64,000 nt of DNA from Hymenopus coronatus (lineage: Eukaryota > Arthropoda > Insecta > Mantodea > Hymenopodidae), in assembly GCA_030762935.1 (NCBI GenBank), contig CM060900.1:435662259-435726258 (forward strand), written 5' to 3'. Of this stretch, positions 34,690 through 45,731 are shown piece after piece (position 1 is the first letter of the stretch; each line of letters opens with the position of its first letter). The notes beneath the pieces were generated by a model. It was not told the origin of the DNA, did not search any database, and saw nothing but the letters and a program-made list of their open reading frames with translations. The translations under genes were made by a program, and so were the position numbers.

Positions 34690-35650
34690 AATAATCCCTT
34701 CTACTGGCAATACACCATTCCCAACTTTTGTTCCATGTTTGGAAAGCCTCCTGTAAATATATTTTCTGAGAGGGCAGGCAGGTCCCTTGTCACATTGACC
34801 TGAATCTCCTCTATGATTTGGAAATAACGTCTATTCCACATGATTTTAAGCTTAGGGAACAGTTAAAAGTCTGCTGGGGCTATGTCCAAGAATAGAGTGG
34901 ATGTAGCACAATGGGGATCAGATATTTTGTCAGATAGCTGCAACAAAGGAGTGATACATGAGCCAGAATATTGTGATGATACAACTTCCAAGTTTGGCTT
35001 TTTCACATTTCAGATTTCTTACTACTGATAGCCTCCCTCATATGTGCCAAAATTCCCTGGTAGACTTCCTTGTTTTCATCTGATTATGTAGTACAATTTC
35101 CTAATGGAAATGCCTTTTTAGTAAAAAAAAAAACCAACATCACCTTTATCTTTGCCTGACTCATGCATACTTTTTTTTTTGGAAGGAGACTCTTTGTTCA
35201 CCCACTGCACCATTGTTTCAATATCATAGCCATAAACTTACATCTCGCTGTCCGTTATGAGGTTTCTGGCTGATTTCAATGTGGTTTTGTTTTTGATTGT
35301 CAGGCAACATATGGGGCATGAATTTTACACTGACGTGTTTATCTCAAGTTTGTCACTCAAAATTTGATGATCTGATCCTATGCCAATGCTCACTTCATCA
35401 GGAACTTCTCTAACAGTTAAACAATGATTTCTACGAATCAGAGCACCAAGTCTCTCATCTGCTGATGTGGAAGATCATTCAGGCTTGGGGTCCTCACCGA
35501 CTGGCATTCTCCCTTGTTAAAAATGCTTAAACCACTTACACACACTTAGATACACATACATATGTTCTTCATACTCTTTCTTTGTCATAATCCGATGAAC
35601 AGCTTGTGCACGTGGTCACTCAATGGGACTGTAACTCAGCAATTAGCAGT
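34690..35650 (-). pseudogene. mariner-like transposase relic inside the R array
   Basis: On the minus strand there is a VWFKHF-like motif near 35530, DERLGALIR and LTVREVPDEVSIGIGSD near 35400-35460 (the conserved linker between the two DNA-binding helices), and a block near 35200 resembling TIVQWVNKESP. The order fits mariner N-terminus to catalytic core. Frames are badly broken and the terminal repeats are not identified. It splits the linker/R unit of the array. Confidence 0.6.
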
Positions 35651-35839
35651 CATAGCAAAAAGGCAAATTGCAGTTTATTGTCTAACCCTGCTACTAGGTG
35701 CGCTAGTAGTTGCAATGCTCCCTGTGCTAGTTGGCATGCTATTTTCAAAAGTTTATTCATTTTTGAACACACACTGTATAAGCACTTGAGAATTCCAACC
35801 AATAATAATGAGTTTCATGGATAAGGTAAGTACAAAAGG

Positions 35840-36330
35840 AATATTAATTTGACAAATCATGTTTTTTGGTGAGATATACATTTTTGTGTCTAGTAAGTGT
35901 GAGCTTTCCCTTAAAGCTTACCACTTAAACAAAATTCACTTAGAATGAATTTCATTTCACTGTCTATTTGAAGAATAATTAAGGTACATATTTTATTTAT
36001 CATGAAATGATCTTAAAAATGCTTGTTTTAACTTAATTTGTTAAAGCCATCTTTTTAAAAAATCAAAATTTTTGAAAACTTTCCATATAAATATAGTTTT
36101 ATAAGGGGAATTTTGTTGAAAATCTGTTTTGCATTCCTAGAAGATATTAAATATAAATACCAAGTTACTGTGATCAAAACTTTTATTTATGCTCCTTACA
36201 GGCATACACACCAGTGTAATTCTAAATATGCTTTTATTTTTGCATTTAGGGAGTGCTGAAAACTGGTATTTGCATTGAAATCACCAATTATAAGAGAGAA
36301 ATAGAACATTTTAATCTTGTATATTCACTT
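35840..36330 (-). repeat. Repeat R, array copy 3
   Basis: Reversed core TTTTGCATTCCTAGAAG near 36127, CCATATAAATATAG in place of the CCATGTAAAGG block, and a degenerate CACACCAG microsatellite position near 36208. Confidence 0.6.
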
Positions 36331-36499
36331 GACTTTCCCAATTCATGCTTCTACAACAGCTCTTGCTTCTTCTTTCACTGTTTACCCTCCTGCTATGGAA
36401 GACATACCCTTCAAGACTTAAGTGAGTGCCTGGGGTCAGATGCCTGTTGAGTAGACAGGCTGGACCAGAGAGAGTAGCTAGAATTGGTGATCAGCCCGA

Positions 36500-36715
36500 T
36501 GCCTGATATGAGAGTGAAGAAAATTACACAAAATGGGTGAAATGAAAAGTGATTATGAAGCAGGTAATGGAATGGATGCCGGGGTAAACAAGAGAAGCCA
36601 AAGAAAACCAGATGCCATTTTGTCCACAAAAAGCCCACATGATCTCCTGCTATTGAACTGAGCTGCCTTGCTGAGAGGCAAGTGGTCTAACCATTCAGCC
36701 ATAGTACTGCCACAA
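36500..36715 (-). mobile_element. SINE-B-like copy
   Basis: The minus strand starts TGGCAGTACTATGGCTGAAT, with an A-box-like GGCTGAATGG, then GACCACTTGCCTCTCAG, and a GTTTACCCCGGCATCCATTC block near 36580. This parallels the GGTTTCCCCCGCCATTGCAT block of SINE-B. More diverged than the 13.4- and 15.6-kb copies. Confidence 0.6.
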
Positions 36716-36749
36716 ACTATTATTACAAGGGCTAATCCTACCACCTACT

Positions 36750-37612
36750 TCTCGTTAAGATAAATATGTATTACACATTCAGTGTAGGTATAAGAAGGAT
36801 GAAGCAATCTAAAGGAATAGTCAGATTCTTAAGTAGTGGATTGTTATGTGTAGCATTTAAAATTTAGTTATCTTTGAATGACTTGGGAGAAACAAAAGAG
36901 CAACTTAACGGCTGGAAAGAGTATAAGTAATTGGCAATTGCAATTATCAATTTCTTAGAAATGGGTTAAAGGTGCTGCCAAAATCACTTGATATAAATTG
37001 TATATTTTAGCTAGATTTATATTTTTGTTTTTAAGTGCTGTCCTATTGCTTATAGTTTGCAGCTTACACAAAATTCATTCAGATTGAATTTGGAGAAAAT
37101 TCTACTTAACAAATCATTAAAGAAATTCATGAGAAAATAAATCTGTTTTGAAAACTTTTCATATAAAGGTTAACTGTAATTGAGGGATTTTGTGGAAAAT
37201 TTGTATGCTGCATCTTTTAGAGTTGCTAAACTTAAATACAAAGTTTGGTATTGATCACTAATTTTGTTTTACAGTTATGTGTGTGCTCATGAATCTTATT
37301 CCGAAAATACATTTTTTTACAGACCTCAATAGATGTGCCTTTGTTGAAATTCCTGTATCCAGATTTTGGGTCTAATATATTATTTTGTGTACTAAGGAAA
37401 TTGGGGAGAAAATATAACTTAGACATCTTTTACTCACGTGACCTTTCATTCACTCTACTAAAAGCTATTCTCACAAAGGCTTATACTTAATACCTGTCAT
37501 TGAGATAAACATTCATTACACATTTAGTGTAAGTATAAGAAGGATAACACATACTAAAAGACAAAAATATTCTCAATCAGCAGATTACTTGTTTTAAATT
37601 AGCGAGTTTAAA
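36750..37612 (-). repeat. Linker plus repeat R, array copy 4
   Basis: Linker block TATTACACATTCAGTGTAGG near 36768, GTCAGATTCTTAAGTAG near 36820, reversed core TGCTGCATCTTTTAGAG near 37206, and a second linker CATTCATTACACATTTAGTG near 37508. The core-to-core distance to the previous unit is about 1.08 kb. Confidence 0.65.
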
Positions 37613-37617
37613 ACTTA

Positions 37618-37745
37618 ATGGGTATGGGATTTGAACAGGATCTTCTGCCTTCTGTGTGGTTGGTTTTAACCATTAAACTACAATGACAACATGCCAGTAT
37701 GGTATTAAGTTCCCCAGTGGACCCAAGTTTTTCCCAGGGAAACCA
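37618..37745 (-). mobile_element. tRNA-derived SINE fragment
   Basis: On the minus strand GTAGTTTAATGGTTAAAACC (A-box-like) is followed about 35 bp later by GTTCAAATCCC (B box). The body beyond it is short. It interrupts the linker of the R array. Confidence 0.6.
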
Positions 37746-37902
37746 CTAAAAATCTCATTTCAGGGATAAATATCTCGAAGATCACTTACACTTAGTAAGT
37801 TCTTTAATGCCTGGGAATACAAATAGTCCAAACCAGCTCTAAGGTCCTTAAAAACTATTTTACACGAATAGTTAGCATATATAAAAAAATAATGCGCACG
37901 CT

Positions 37903-37936
37903 CACACACACACACACACATACACACACACACACA
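37903..37936. repeat. (CA)n microsatellite
   Basis: Two CA runs, separated by a single TA step, cover 34 bases. Confidence 0.95.
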
Positions 37937-37999
37937 TGCACACGTTCGTTGTACATTATTCCCTGGAGAAGAACAAAATGACACTCATTTCTCATCCAC

Positions 38000-38260
38000 T
38001 AGATTCACCAGATGTAGCTCCAAGATAAAAGTCAAGTTGAAAGGGGTAAAATTTGAGACAATAGAGGAAATAAAAGCATTTCCAAGGCGGGATGTGCTGG
38101 TGATGAATAAGCTCTAGGTATGGTGTAATTCCAAGCACAAGAGCCCAGAAGAAGCTAACTGCAAGATGAGCAAAATGTTGGCAATCCCGTGCAAAATAAT
38201 GTGTCCTTCTCTGGAAGCTAAGAAGACACATGGTGTAATTCCATTTATTGAGGCATTTCA
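38000..38260 (+). pseudogene. mariner transposase C-terminal fragment
   Basis: On the plus strand, HPLDSPDVAP near 38006 resembles the block holding the third catalytic Asp of mariner (SPDLAP), followed by KGVKFETIEEIK near 38038, the usual next block. About 80 codons of decayed C-terminus follow. It may be a separate insertion from the relic at 34.7-35.6 kb, since the strands differ. Confidence 0.6.
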
Positions 38261-38269
38261 AGAACTTTT

Positions 38270-39060
38270 GGGTAACACTTTCATTTAAAAAGTATAAAGC
38301 AGTATAAAATGATAATCAGATTTTTAAGGAGTTGGTTGCTACGTATTTGCAGTGAGATTCTCTTTTTCTTGCATATAACTACAAAGAAATGAGAGAATAA
38401 TAACTTAGCAGCTGGAAAGAGTAGAAGTTCTTGACAATTCCATACAAAATTAAAGAAATTTGCAGAAATGGATTAATACAACTACAACATTTGGCATTGT
38501 GTGTTTTAATGACTTATACATTTTCTGTTAAGGAAGTTTTAACCTGTATGTCTTAAACCTTACAACTAGAACAAAATTCATTCATAATGAAGACTTTTAC
38601 AGTTTATTTGTAGACAATTTCAGGTTGATATTTACTTATTCTGGAATTATCTTAAATATGGGACAACTTAATAAAAATGTTTACAGCAATTTTTGAGAAA
38701 ACAAAAAATATTGCAAATTTTTCTCAGGGATTTTGTTATAAGTGTTTGTGTCACATCCCTAGAAGTATGGACTTAAATTCCACATTGTATGTCTTTTTGA
38801 GTTACACTCTTCACAGACACCCCACACAGGAACATTGTTTAAAAAATATTTTTGATGAGAAGGGAGACCACTACAAATGAAGATTGTTGAATAAATACTT
38901 TCTGAGAGGGAGGGAGCTACAAAACATATGTATGTTGAAATTGCTATATCCATATTCTGCATAGAATGCAATCTGTCCTGTACTATGCAAGTCGTGGAAA
39001 AAATAAAATTGGATTCACACAATTTCTCCACACATTCTTTTGCAGATCCTTTTTAAGACA
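38270..39060 (-). repeat. Linker plus repeat R, array copy 5
   Basis: Linker-like sequence (AATCAGATTTTTAAGGAG near 38313, GGAAAGAGTAGAAG near 38414), then TGTGTGTTTTAATGACTTAT, then the reversed core TGTCACATCCCTAGAAG near 38748 and CACAGACACCCCACACAG at the microsatellite position. Confidence 0.65.
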
Positions 39061-39089
39061 CTTTCAGCTAGCCATATGTTGTTAATGAA

Positions 39090-39597
39090 GCTAAACCTTC
39101 ATTATACATTCAGTGTAAGCATAAGCAATCTAAAGAAATTATTTCTTAAAAAGCAGATTGTTTTGTGTTGATTTAAAATTCTGTTCCTTTGCATGGCTAT
39201 GAGGAAACAAAAGAAAGTGATATGACAATTTGAAAGAGTATAAGTATGTACTTGAGAGTTCCATCCAATAATAAAAAATTTCTCAGAAATGCATTAAGAA
39301 GTGGCAAAAAGGTTTAGGTATCTAAAATTGTGTGTTTTAATGATGTTTACATTTTTGTGTAGTAAGTGCTAGCCTAGCTCTTAAAGTTTATCAGTTATGC
39401 AAAATTTATTCAGAATGAAGATGATTCACAGATATCTGGAGAAAATTTAAAATATACCTTTTATTTAATATAAACCTTTCTTTAGGATGTTTGAGTTTAT
39501 GTTGTCATTTTTGAGAAAATTTGAAAATTTAGAATATAAAAGGTGGTTTGGAATTACGGGTTATTGTTGAAAATCTTCATGTCGCATCCATAGAGGA
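39090..39597 (-). repeat. Linker plus repeat R, array copy 6 (truncated)
   Basis: Linker CATTATACATTCAGTGTAAG near 39099, GTGTGTTTTAATGATGTTTA near 39329, and reversed core TGTCGCATCCATAGAGG near 39580, where an element tail cuts it off. The core lies about 830 bp from the previous core. Confidence 0.65.
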
Positions 39598-39800
39598 TTA
39601 TTTATTTATTTATTTATTGGTCCAAATTATACAACATTTTTTTTCTTTCTTGTCTGCGGGTGAAATGTGCATTGGAAAAGGACATATTTTAGCTTGCAGT
39701 CTCGATGGGGTGTAGCTATTGAAAACTCTGATAGTGTACTTTACGTAACTGATGAGCGACATTGGTTCTAAAGTCTGTGTGGTTTTACTAGTCATCTACT
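39598..39800 (-). mobile_element. Probable 3' end of a non-LTR element with TAAA-type tail
   Basis: (ATTT)n at 39598-39618 is a TAAA-type tail when read on the minus strand. It directly truncates repeat R. Upstream (39795-39610, minus) is a 61-codon frame that runs into the tail and may be the decayed ORF2 end; I do not recognise its residues. Confidence 0.35.
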
Positions 39801-40950
39801 GAAATACCATGAAACAGAGAAATGTTTTCCTGTAATATATAACTGTGCATTGTGTTATATGAAACAAATCTGATCAGACAAATTTACACTCCCCCTATTT
39901 GTTTCTGTTCCTCAAGGGCACTCTGGTTTCTTTACCATGTTTAAGTGTTTGACCTCTCCATCCTAGGCTGCTTTGTTGCTGAAATGTCACTAGCTTGGTG
40001 ATATATCGATAGGAAGTGAACATCTTTGTTATCCATCATTTTACATAGAGCACATGATTCATACTTGCTATGTTTCAGTTTATTTTGAGATATACCAGAT
40101 GACAGACATATCCTTAGTTTTTCTCTCAGTACCACTTGCATTAGTTTTCCTGTTCATTAGTTTTCCTGTTCATTAGTCTTCTAAAGAGATATGGAAATAC
40201 CCTAAATCTCACCTAATTGTTAGGAATGCAAATGTATGTGGTTTTATTGGCCAGCATGCACTTGCAAGTTGTGCTTTTCGTCATATGATGTGAATATGTT
40301 AAACCAAGTAATCTTGCTATAGGTATAAGGGGTGAAAGGGTATGGATGTCATTCTCTTAGGATGCAATTTTGTGTGCAAATATTAATGAAATGGCATATT
40401 GCCATTCTAATCTGTGAACTCTTTATTTCAGAAAAGATATCCATTTTCTCTGCTTTCTATTGCATATTAATTTATGTATGGAAAAGCTAAGGTGTTTTCC
40501 TAAAATATTTTTTGTTTTTCTTCCCTTCCTTAAGCAGCAATTTAACACTTGGAAATTGTAAATTACACTGAAGCTACTATGTGGCAGTGGACTTTTCTGT
40601 GAGGTGTCTTCATAGGCGGTGCTTCCCATTTTTGTTTCTGACTTAAAATATTTCCTTCTACAACATTGCCTGACAACCTAGTTGCTTTTGTTGTTCTTTC
40701 ACACATTAGAATGAAAATTAGAGATATACCAAACTTAACACTCTTTACATTCATTTATGTACAGAACATACAAGTACTTTCATGTCTGAATTCAATTAAA
40801 ATTATTCCAGTGAATTAAAAAGTCTTTAAATGAAAAAAGTAAACAGATCTGAAACGATTATTGTCTTTCCCCCTTTCTCCAATTAAGAAAATGATTCAGT
40901 TAAACAACACAAATTCAAAGGTGAATTCAGGAAGTTAGTGGATGTTTATT
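39801..40950. other. Unassigned; possible internal remnant of the 41-kb LTR element
   Basis: A 16-bp unit is tandemly duplicated at 40142-40173. No gene is recognised. The last 100 bp next to the LTR may be the start of its internal region. Confidence 0.35.
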
Positions 40951-40952
40951 AT

Positions 40953-40974
40953 TGGCCCCACGTGATAGTAGCCA
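40953..40974 (-). promoter_or_regulatory. Possible primer-binding site, tRNA-Lys type
   Basis: The minus strand reads TGGCTACTATCACGTGGGGC directly after the LTR end. It begins with TGG and shares the CACGTGGGGC-like end with tRNA-Lys-type gypsy primer sites, but the middle is diverged. Confidence 0.4.
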
Positions 40975-40978
40975 AGTA

Positions 40979-41730
40979 TGTAACTGTTTAGTCCACGTTG
41001 AGGGATCAAGTATGTGGTGGTGCTTTCAGATTCACTCTGCTACCAGATGAGTAGATCTACGAACCTTTTGTTGAGAAGATCTACTACCATTGATGTGCCT
41101 CAGCTCAGCTCAGCCTGCGTGCTGGTTTGACACTCTTGGGGTGGTAGCAAATGAGAGTAGCTTAGGGAGTGATCTTATAAAATTAGTTGAACACACGTTA
41201 CTTTGTACTTCAATTTATTGCAGACTAGAAGATTCATGACAAGCACTTTGCTTTACAATCTGATAAGTTAAAGAACTACTAGGAGCTTTCCTTACTTAAC
41301 GACGTACAGGTATTTTACTTAATAAACTTGTTTCTTTATGTTAGCTGTGTTTAATGGCATCTCAATGTGCATCACTGACTTTAACTATTTATCACTGAGA
41401 GCACCGATATTTAACTGAGGGCCACGATGTTTACTGAGAGTGAGTTACTGAGTGTCGCGATGTTTAACTGACAGTGAGTCCCAACGTTTAACTGAGAGTA
41501 AGATTCCTGAGATTCTCCCGATGTTTAACTGAGAGTAAGGTTTCTGAGCTTGCCCCGATGTTTAACTGACAGTAAGGTTCCTGAGGCTGTCTCGATGTGC
41601 TATGATCTCTTACTTATATAGCAAAATTATTGTCATGGCGGCTTCTTTCTGATTGGTCAGAAAGACCACAAGCCTGGAGTTGATGTAGACCATAATGCAT
41701 TATTTCCTACCCAGGATACATCATAACACC
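40979..41730 (-). repeat. LTR (solo or truncated element)
   Basis: On the minus strand this 752-bp segment starts TGTTATGATGTATCC and ends CAGTTACA, giving TG...CA ends. A TATATAAG box lies near 41618, about 110 bp into the LTR, and a primer-site-like sequence follows the 3' end. There is no second LTR in the window. A minisatellite occupies the middle. Confidence 0.55.
41388..41596 (+). repeat. 37-bp minisatellite inside the LTR
   Basis: Three complete 37-bp units start at 41486, 41523 and 41560, each with GTTTAACTGA(G/C)AGTAAG and ending CGAT. Shorter degenerate units (about 20, 20, 33 and 24 bp) precede them. Confidence 0.9.
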
Positions 41731-42810
41731 CACGTGACAAACATTACACAATGGAAAAAGATTTGTTTCGCTACTAGAAGGGTCTTTACCATGACTTGGT
41801 TCTCTATTGCACTCACATGCTCCTTGTACGTGCTTGGACAAAAGAGTGATTTCTTGACAAAGAAAGTTCCACTTTCCAAGTTTGTAGTAAACAACTCCGA
41901 ACTGCTCTGGCTATAAGCTAGTCTTACACCCCTAAAAACATGAGATAATTGACTATTAACACTCTTAAATATTAACTGATAAGCAATTGATAGAAATCAC
42001 AATAGTCATCTTAGCAAGGTCTCAAGTTGCATTTAGCCCTACCAATAAAGACAGGAGTGTGTAAGAGTGACACACAGTAATAGCAGACAGAAAATGAATG
42101 AAAACCATGGTAAAAAGCCAAAAAAGAGTAAAAGTCACAAAAACGGTGACAATTGCAATTGGGAAAATGAGAGCAGTAACGGAACAACAGAAGCCGAGAA
42201 AAATCAGTTTACTAAAGCAGCACATGATGCTGGTGAAGACCAAATTATAGCAACCCTACAACACGGAGCTAATGGTAAGCAAAACTGGGGGAAGGAAATA
42301 AGCGAAAGCAACAAGAAAGGAGAAATTAGCATGGTAAAGGAAAGAGAAAAGCTAACAAATATGGAGAAGAAAAATCTAAGTGATGTGTTCAGGAAACAAA
42401 TGCATATAGGCACCAGAGAAGTGCAGAAGGCAGCAAAGTACATGATTTGAGAGAAGCTGAAACAATAGCATCTCTGCGATCATTATAGAATTATTAAACA
42501 AGGACCTGAAAAATACACAAGAAGAGATAGCAAAAATCAAATCAGAGAAAGGAAAATTAAGGCTACAGAAGGAAGAAATAAGTTGAATGAAGCTGAAGCT
42601 CTTAAATGGAAAACCAAAATGTGGAGCAAGTTCAAATTTAGATGGCATACCAATATCTAACTGATTTGAGGTATTTGTAAATGAAGTAATGAAAGAAATA
42701 TGCAAGATCGAGGTAGAAGATAGAAAACAAGCAGAGGTAGGGATCACCATAGATGAGAGAAAACATGCATCTAAATACAAGTGGATAAATCCAAATTATA
42801 AAAAAAAAAA

Positions 42811-43500
42811 ATGGACAATAACAAGATCAAGAAAAAAGAAGAGGAAAACTTGAAGTCAGAAAACAAAAAGTGTGAAAGTGTTTTAGTGTATGGTGATACA
42901 ATGATTAAACATGTAAATTTAATGTATGTGTTTAGAGTGGTTAAGGCTAAGTATCTGCCTAACCTATTCAATCCAGCAAAAAGTGAGAATGATGCAAAAT
43001 TAGTAGTACTACACGTGGGTACAAATAACATAAAAACACCAAAAGGACCATGTAAAATTTGTAGTGAAATATACAATATCATAAGGCATTTTAAAAAAAG
43101 TTTTCCACTTGCAACTGTTGTAGTAAATAGCATAATACAAAGAAGGGATGTTGGCTATAAAATTATACAAGACATAAATGAGGGAATATGATGTGCATAT
43201 AAAACTTTAAATGTAGTATTCATAGGTACTAATAAATACATAGATGATAATTGTTTGGTTTGGGAAGGACTCCATCTGAATAGAAAAGCATCATATTTGC
43301 TAGGAAAGCTAATAAGTAAAATTGTAAATATGCAGGGAACAGGGAAACTTATAAATCTTTCAGTTGATGAACAAGAACTAAGTTGCCAGAAATATATTTC
43401 AGAGAATAAAATTGCTAAAAATTGTGAAATTAAAAGGAATATGGAAACAAATTTGGAGTTAAATGTAAAAATACCAGCAAAACAAAAAGGAGGGGTAAAT
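42811..43500 (+). pseudogene. SGNH-esterase domain of nLTR-2 ORF1
   Basis: CR1- and L2-type elements often carry an SGNH hydrolase domain in ORF1. Here VLVYGDTMIKHVN (residues 24-36) is block I, VLHVGTNNI near 43010 is block III, and WEGLHLNRKASYLLG near 43260 is block V with its catalytic His. The catalytic Ser of block I is replaced by Thr30 (42898-42900), so esterase activity is doubtful. The frame stops at 43189-43191 and resumes with block V, consistent with one or two mutations. Codons are strongly A-rich (Lys/Asn/Ile), as in the rest of the element. Confidence 0.7.
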
Positions 43501-44092
43501 TAAAGCAGGCATAGCTTTGTTTCATCAAAATGTGCGGTACATAAGTAATAAAAGGCAATTATAGAATTAAATATAAAAGATTTTGATCACAATGTCATGA
43601 TTTTCACAGAACATGCCTTAAAACTTGATGAAATTAGGGCAATTAATTATGTAGACAATAATATGGGGGCATGTTATTGCAGGCAAGATCAAAGTATTGG
43701 GGATGTTACAATCTATGTAGCAAATACAATAAAATTTAGGAAAATAGACTAGTAATTGTGCAGAGGATATGGTATGTGAAGTAGCAGCAATTGAGATCAT
43801 CCTAAAAAAGAAATCATACTAATTGGAGTTTACAGATCCTCCAGAGGCAAACAAAAATGATTTTCTAAATAGCTTAGAGAAAATGCTAGATTTATTTCAG
43901 GTGGGAAAAATTAAAATGGTTATGGGAGATGTAAATATTGACTTGCTGAGCAATAACTTGGCAAAGCATAAATTAATGGAAATGGTTATTAGGCAGAATT
44001 TGGAAATTGGCATAAATGAACCCACTAGGGTGACCAAACAAGTGAAGACTTGCATTGATAATGTATTCATAAATATACCTGAAAATAAATAG
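43500..44092 (+). pseudogene. Endonuclease remnant of nLTR-2
   Basis: AP-like endonuclease pieces appear in order. An N-R-Y-I-S-N-K block lies near 43530 (usual N-x-R-S). The catalytic acid block is decayed to a frame-shifted stretch near 43600. A YRSSRG-like block lies near 43830. KMVMGDVNIDLLSNNLAKHK near 43913 is the GDxN block. TKQVKTCIDNVFIN near 44036 is the block preceding the catalytic Asp-His pair. Stops interrupt between blocks. The best open part is 43823-44092, ending in TAG. Confidence 0.7.
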
Positions 44093-44985
44093 GAAAAACA
44101 TATAATAAAAACTGGGATAAAGGACCATTATGGCCAAATTTTAAAAGTGCCAGTAAGACGAGACAAAATATTTTTGAATACAAAAGACAATTAAATAAAC
44201 TAAATTTAACCAAACTTAAGAAATTCTTTTCACATGTAAGCTGGGATAATATATACAGAGTTGAGAACATTAATAATAAATATGAACATTTTAATAATAT
44301 AATACGACTGGGACTAAATGCTGATGTACCTTTAAAAAAATCAAAATAAAGTCAGATATAAAACATCTTAAAGATGGATGACCAAATGTATAGTAAAATC
44401 ATGGGAAAGAATAAGATTTCTAAACTCAATAAGAAATCCACACATGGGAGGGGCATCATTAAAATGCATAGAGAAGTACAGTGCTACTTTTAAAAATGTA
44501 ATATAAATGGATAAGAGATTACACAATAAGGAATTTGTGATAAACTCAGATAATAAGGCAAAAATAATATGGAGATTAGTAAATAACGTACATAAGCAAG
44601 GGAAAAGTAAATAGGATGAAAATGTTATTAAAATTGGGGAAAAGGAAGTAAGAATTTAAATGAAATATGCAATAGCTTTAGCAGCTATTATGTTAATAAA
44701 GTGGGTCATATAAATGCAAACAAAGTAAACTTTTATCAATTCACCAAACGCGATAAATCCATTGTGACAAATACACTCCATGGGAATTTTTGAAGCAACA
44801 GAGGAAACTGTAATGCAGGAAATACACAAACTAAAGGCAAAAAAAGGTTTAGTGGATTGGATGAGATAACTAATGAAATGCTAAAAAACCTAAGTATGAG
44901 ACAGCGGAGGTCCTAATTTGTATCGTAAATACATCAATAAATCTGGGTAAATTTCCAGAAATATTGAAGCAAGTAACTGTGAGAC

Positions 44986-45027
<42 letters not shown>
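44986..45027 (+). repeat. (CAT)14 microsatellite
   Basis: Fourteen perfect CAT units lie within the RT region of nLTR-2. Confidence 0.95.
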
Positions 45028-45234
45028 ATAAACAAAAAGATGACAAGATGAATAAAGAAAATTACGGCCAATTACATCATATTCTACCTTTTCTAAAATA
45101 ATAGAGAATGTTTTTAAAGCAAATCCAAGATATTTTAAAAAATCAAATATTATATCAGAGTTGCAATTTGGTTTTCAGGAAGAAAAAAATCTACAATAAA
45201 TGCAGTAGATAAAGGAAACAGTATTATAATAAGA

Positions 45235-45262
<28 letters not shown>
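45235..45262. repeat. (AT)14 microsatellite
   Basis: Twenty-eight bases of alternating A and T at the point where nLTR-2 similarity ends. Confidence 0.95.
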
Positions 45263-45266
<4 letters not shown>

Positions 45267-45357
45267 GTATAAAAAGTATGTATTAGATAAAGAGGAGCCA
45301 AAAATAACAATATAAGTATTGCTTATTTAACAGTAATGAGCATTTTAGATCCACTCT

Positions 45358-45731
45358 TAGGGTACCTGGTTGTCTTCTTAGCATGGTGGTAGCATTGCTG
45401 CTTGCCAAGCAGGAGACCTGGGTTTGATTTCCAGTACCGGTGTGGGGGATTTTTCCCCTGCTGGGAGACCTGGAGTAGGGTGCACTCAGCATCGTGAGGT
45501 CCCTGGGGGGGGGGCCAATTGAGAAGGTACTTGATGGAGAAGTAGCAGCTCCAGGTCGTGAAGACCACATTAACTGATCGGGGGGGGGGGGGTCAAAGCG
45601 CTGACCACATCTCACCCCCCAATACTGCTCCCCATCCATGACGTCTGTAATGGACTGAGATGGCGGACGCAGCAGCCGTGCAGTAGGCCAAGGCTCTTAG
45701 TGAGCTGTGCCGCGGAGTCCGTAGGGTACCT
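45358..45731 (+). mobile_element. SINE-A, full copy with 10-bp target-site duplication
   Basis: TAGGGTACCT flanks the element at 45358-45367 and 45722-45731. The 354-bp body begins GGTTGTCTTCTTAGCATGG with an A-box-like AGCATGGTGGTAGC, and has a B-box-like GGGTTTGATTTCC at about 45420. The central GTGCACTCAGCATCGTGAGG follows, then two G-runs (G9 near 45509 and G11 near 45581). It ends GAGCTGTGCCGCGGAGTCCG, with no A-rich tail. Relatives are at 2.3 and 53.1 kb. Confidence 0.85.

Larger units (their letters stand above)
42000..45234 (+). mobile_element. nLTR-2: decayed CR1/L2-like retrotransposon, most complete copy
   Basis: Plus-strand pieces follow the architecture of CR1/L2 elements: a charged ORF1 N-terminus (42067-42450), an SGNH-esterase-like domain (42811-43350), an endonuclease remnant (about 43500-44092) and early RT blocks (about 44780-45200). 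The sequence breaks off at the RT entry block ELQFGFQ near 45160, where an AT microsatellite and then a SINE follow. A second piece of the family is at 29.93-30.45 kb. Many stops and frameshifts make it non-functional. Confidence 0.7.

Noticed and set aside
35562..35824. Two overlapping hydrophobic plus-strand frames
   Set aside because: They lie over and next to the antisense mariner relic and have no support of their own.
32405..39597. CRISPR-like array
   Set aside because: Repeat units are 0.8-1.1 kb, diverged and without short regular spacers; the genome is eukaryotic.
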